Assembly (NCBI GenBank): GCA_024222485.1
Contig: JAAEPJ010000459.1
Span: 1-14,003, forward strand
Origin: a bacterium
GTDB lineage: Bacteria > RUG730 > JAAEPJ01
Direction of reading: 5' to 3'
DNA length: 14,003 nt
Below are positions 13,348 through 14,003 of the stretch, piece by piece; the first letter of the stretch is position 1; each line of letters starts with the position of its first letter. A program made the position numbers and the translations under genes. The notes under the pieces are model-generated. The model saw only the letters and a program-made list of their open reading frames with translations, ran no database searches and was not told the origin of the DNA.

Positions 13348-14003
13348 ATGAGTAAAAACGTAGTAATGATTGGAGCAGGTGTAGCAAATGTAAATGCTGC
13401 TACCAAGCTAGTTGACAATGGGTTTAAAGGTAAAATCACTATTATTGATATGGGTAAAGATCCATATTTAAGACCTTATGAAGAGGTAATGACAGGTTTC
13501 CTAGGAGCAGGAGGTTGGTCTGATGGTAAATTAACTTATCACACTTCAATTGGAGGACAATTATCTAAATATTGTGGTGAAGAAAAAGCAATGGAATTAT
13601 TTGATCAGGTAATTGATAATTTTAAAAGATTTCATCCTAAACCAGAAGAAGTACAATGTTCAAATCCAGTTGCAGAACCAGATTTTATAAAACCATATTT
13701 TGGATTAAGATTATTCCCAGTATGGCACGTTGGTACAGATTATCTACATGAGATAGGTAAAAATTGGTATGACTTTTTAGTTGATGGTGGTGTTGAATTT
13801 ATTTGGGAAACTAAAGTAACTGATATTGATTTTGATGAACAAATTGTATCTATAGGAGCAGTAGATGAAATGTCATATGATGAACTTATCTTTGGTGTAG
13901 GCAAATCAGGTATTGACTTTGGTAAGGTATTAGCTGAAAAATATGATTTACCAACTGAACCTAAACCAGTACAAATAGGTGTTCGATTTGAAGCACCACA
14001 AAA
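13348..14003 (+). CDS. FAD-dependent dehydrogenase (COG2509-like), 3'-truncated by window
   Basis: The first 218 residues are present, and the frame is still open at the edge. VVMIGAGVANVNAATKL (5-21) is a Rossmann FAD-binding strand-turn-helix with GxGxxN rather than the usual GxGxxG. IIDMG (32-36) ends the second strand. GAGGWSDGKL (53-62), HVGTDYLHEIG (127-137), GVGKSG (183-188) and KPVQIGVRFEAPQ (206-218) line up in order with signatures I remember from the COG2509 FAD-dependent dehydrogenases (GGAGAFSDGKL, VGTD, GHSAR, IGVRIEHPQ). The substrate of that family is poorly known. It follows the spacer and hairpin, so it is probably a separate transcription unit, and it lacks the leader and LxE features of the earlier genes. 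It looks like a phage-carried metabolic gene. Confidence 0.88.
   Translation, partial: MSKNVVMIGAGVANVNAATKLVDNGFKGKITIIDMGKDPYLRPYEEVMTGFLGAGGWSDGKLTYHTSIGGQLSKYCGEEKAMELFDQVIDNFKRFHPKPEEVQCSNPVAEPDFIKPYFGLRLFPVWHVGTDYLHEIGKNWYDFLVDGGVEFIWETKVTDIDFDEQIVSIGAVDEMSYDELIFGVGKSGIDFGKVLAEKYDLPTEPKPVQIGVRFEAPQ

Noticed and set aside
1-14003. tRNA genes, insertion sequences, integrase or attachment sites
   Set aside because: I saw no cloverleaf-like sequence, transposase motifs or flanking inverted/direct repeats. Coding density leaves almost no room for them.

Overview
This window is a strongly AT-rich, densely packed, single-strand (all +) stretch of a tailed-phage genome, most likely a T4-like (myovirus-type) phage of an aquatic bacterium. 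Thirteen genes run head to tail from position 1 to 13224, mostly with stop/start overlaps (ATGA or TAATG) or gaps of a few bases. After a 123-bp spacer with a strong hairpin, a fourteenth gene runs off the right edge. The evidence for a phage is the arrangement, an exact T4-type late promoter box (TATAAATA, 6001-6008), and many protein modules I recognise from memory as recurring in marine myoviruses. Almost no start codon has a Shine-Dalgarno sequence, and one gene encodes a Trp/Tyr/Asn-rich lipoprotein. Both would fit a Bacteroidetes (flavobacterial) host, but this is inference. No capsid, tail, terminase, polymerase, tRNA or integrase gene is visible.

Layout. 1-273: end of an unrecognised gene. 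270-2657: a remarkable 795-aa multidomain protein with, in order, a cytidylyltransferase/NMNAT-like nucleotidyltransferase, a basic helical module, an R-S-ExE ADP-ribosyltransferase, an HExxH metallopeptidase, a four-Cys zinc ribbon and an NT5C-like HAD phosphatase. 2654-3229: small zinc-finger protein. 3259-5161: a modular protein, a membrane-segment protein and a small basic protein. 5163-5996: lipoprotein. 6022-9395: three probable virion/structural proteins, two sharing an acidic Asp/Glu-Val repeat. 9395-10828: a putative PD-(D/E)XK nuclease. 10847-12109: another multi-module protein with a Cys-rich start and a basic tail. 12109-13224: three small proteins, one cupin-like. 13348-14003: start of an FAD-dependent dehydrogenase.

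Unifying idea (inference). Three genes begin with almost the same peptide, MD(N/T)FDL(K/R)KYL(A/S/T)E, and two others have looser versions. It has the size and ending of the T4 capsid-targeting sequence, which the prohead protease gp21 removes after (L/I)-x-E. The same tripeptide, mostly LNE, INE, LTE or LSE and often followed by A, G or S, recurs at the domain boundaries of the large proteins. The simplest reading is that this is a cassette of internal head proteins. They would be packaged as polyproteins, cut by the prohead protease into separate enzymes, and ejected with the DNA, as T4 Alt and the IP proteins are. If so, the virion would deliver an ADP-ribosyltransferase, a possible NAD-synthesising nucleotidyltransferase, a protease, a nucleotidase, a nuclease and a membrane protein together.
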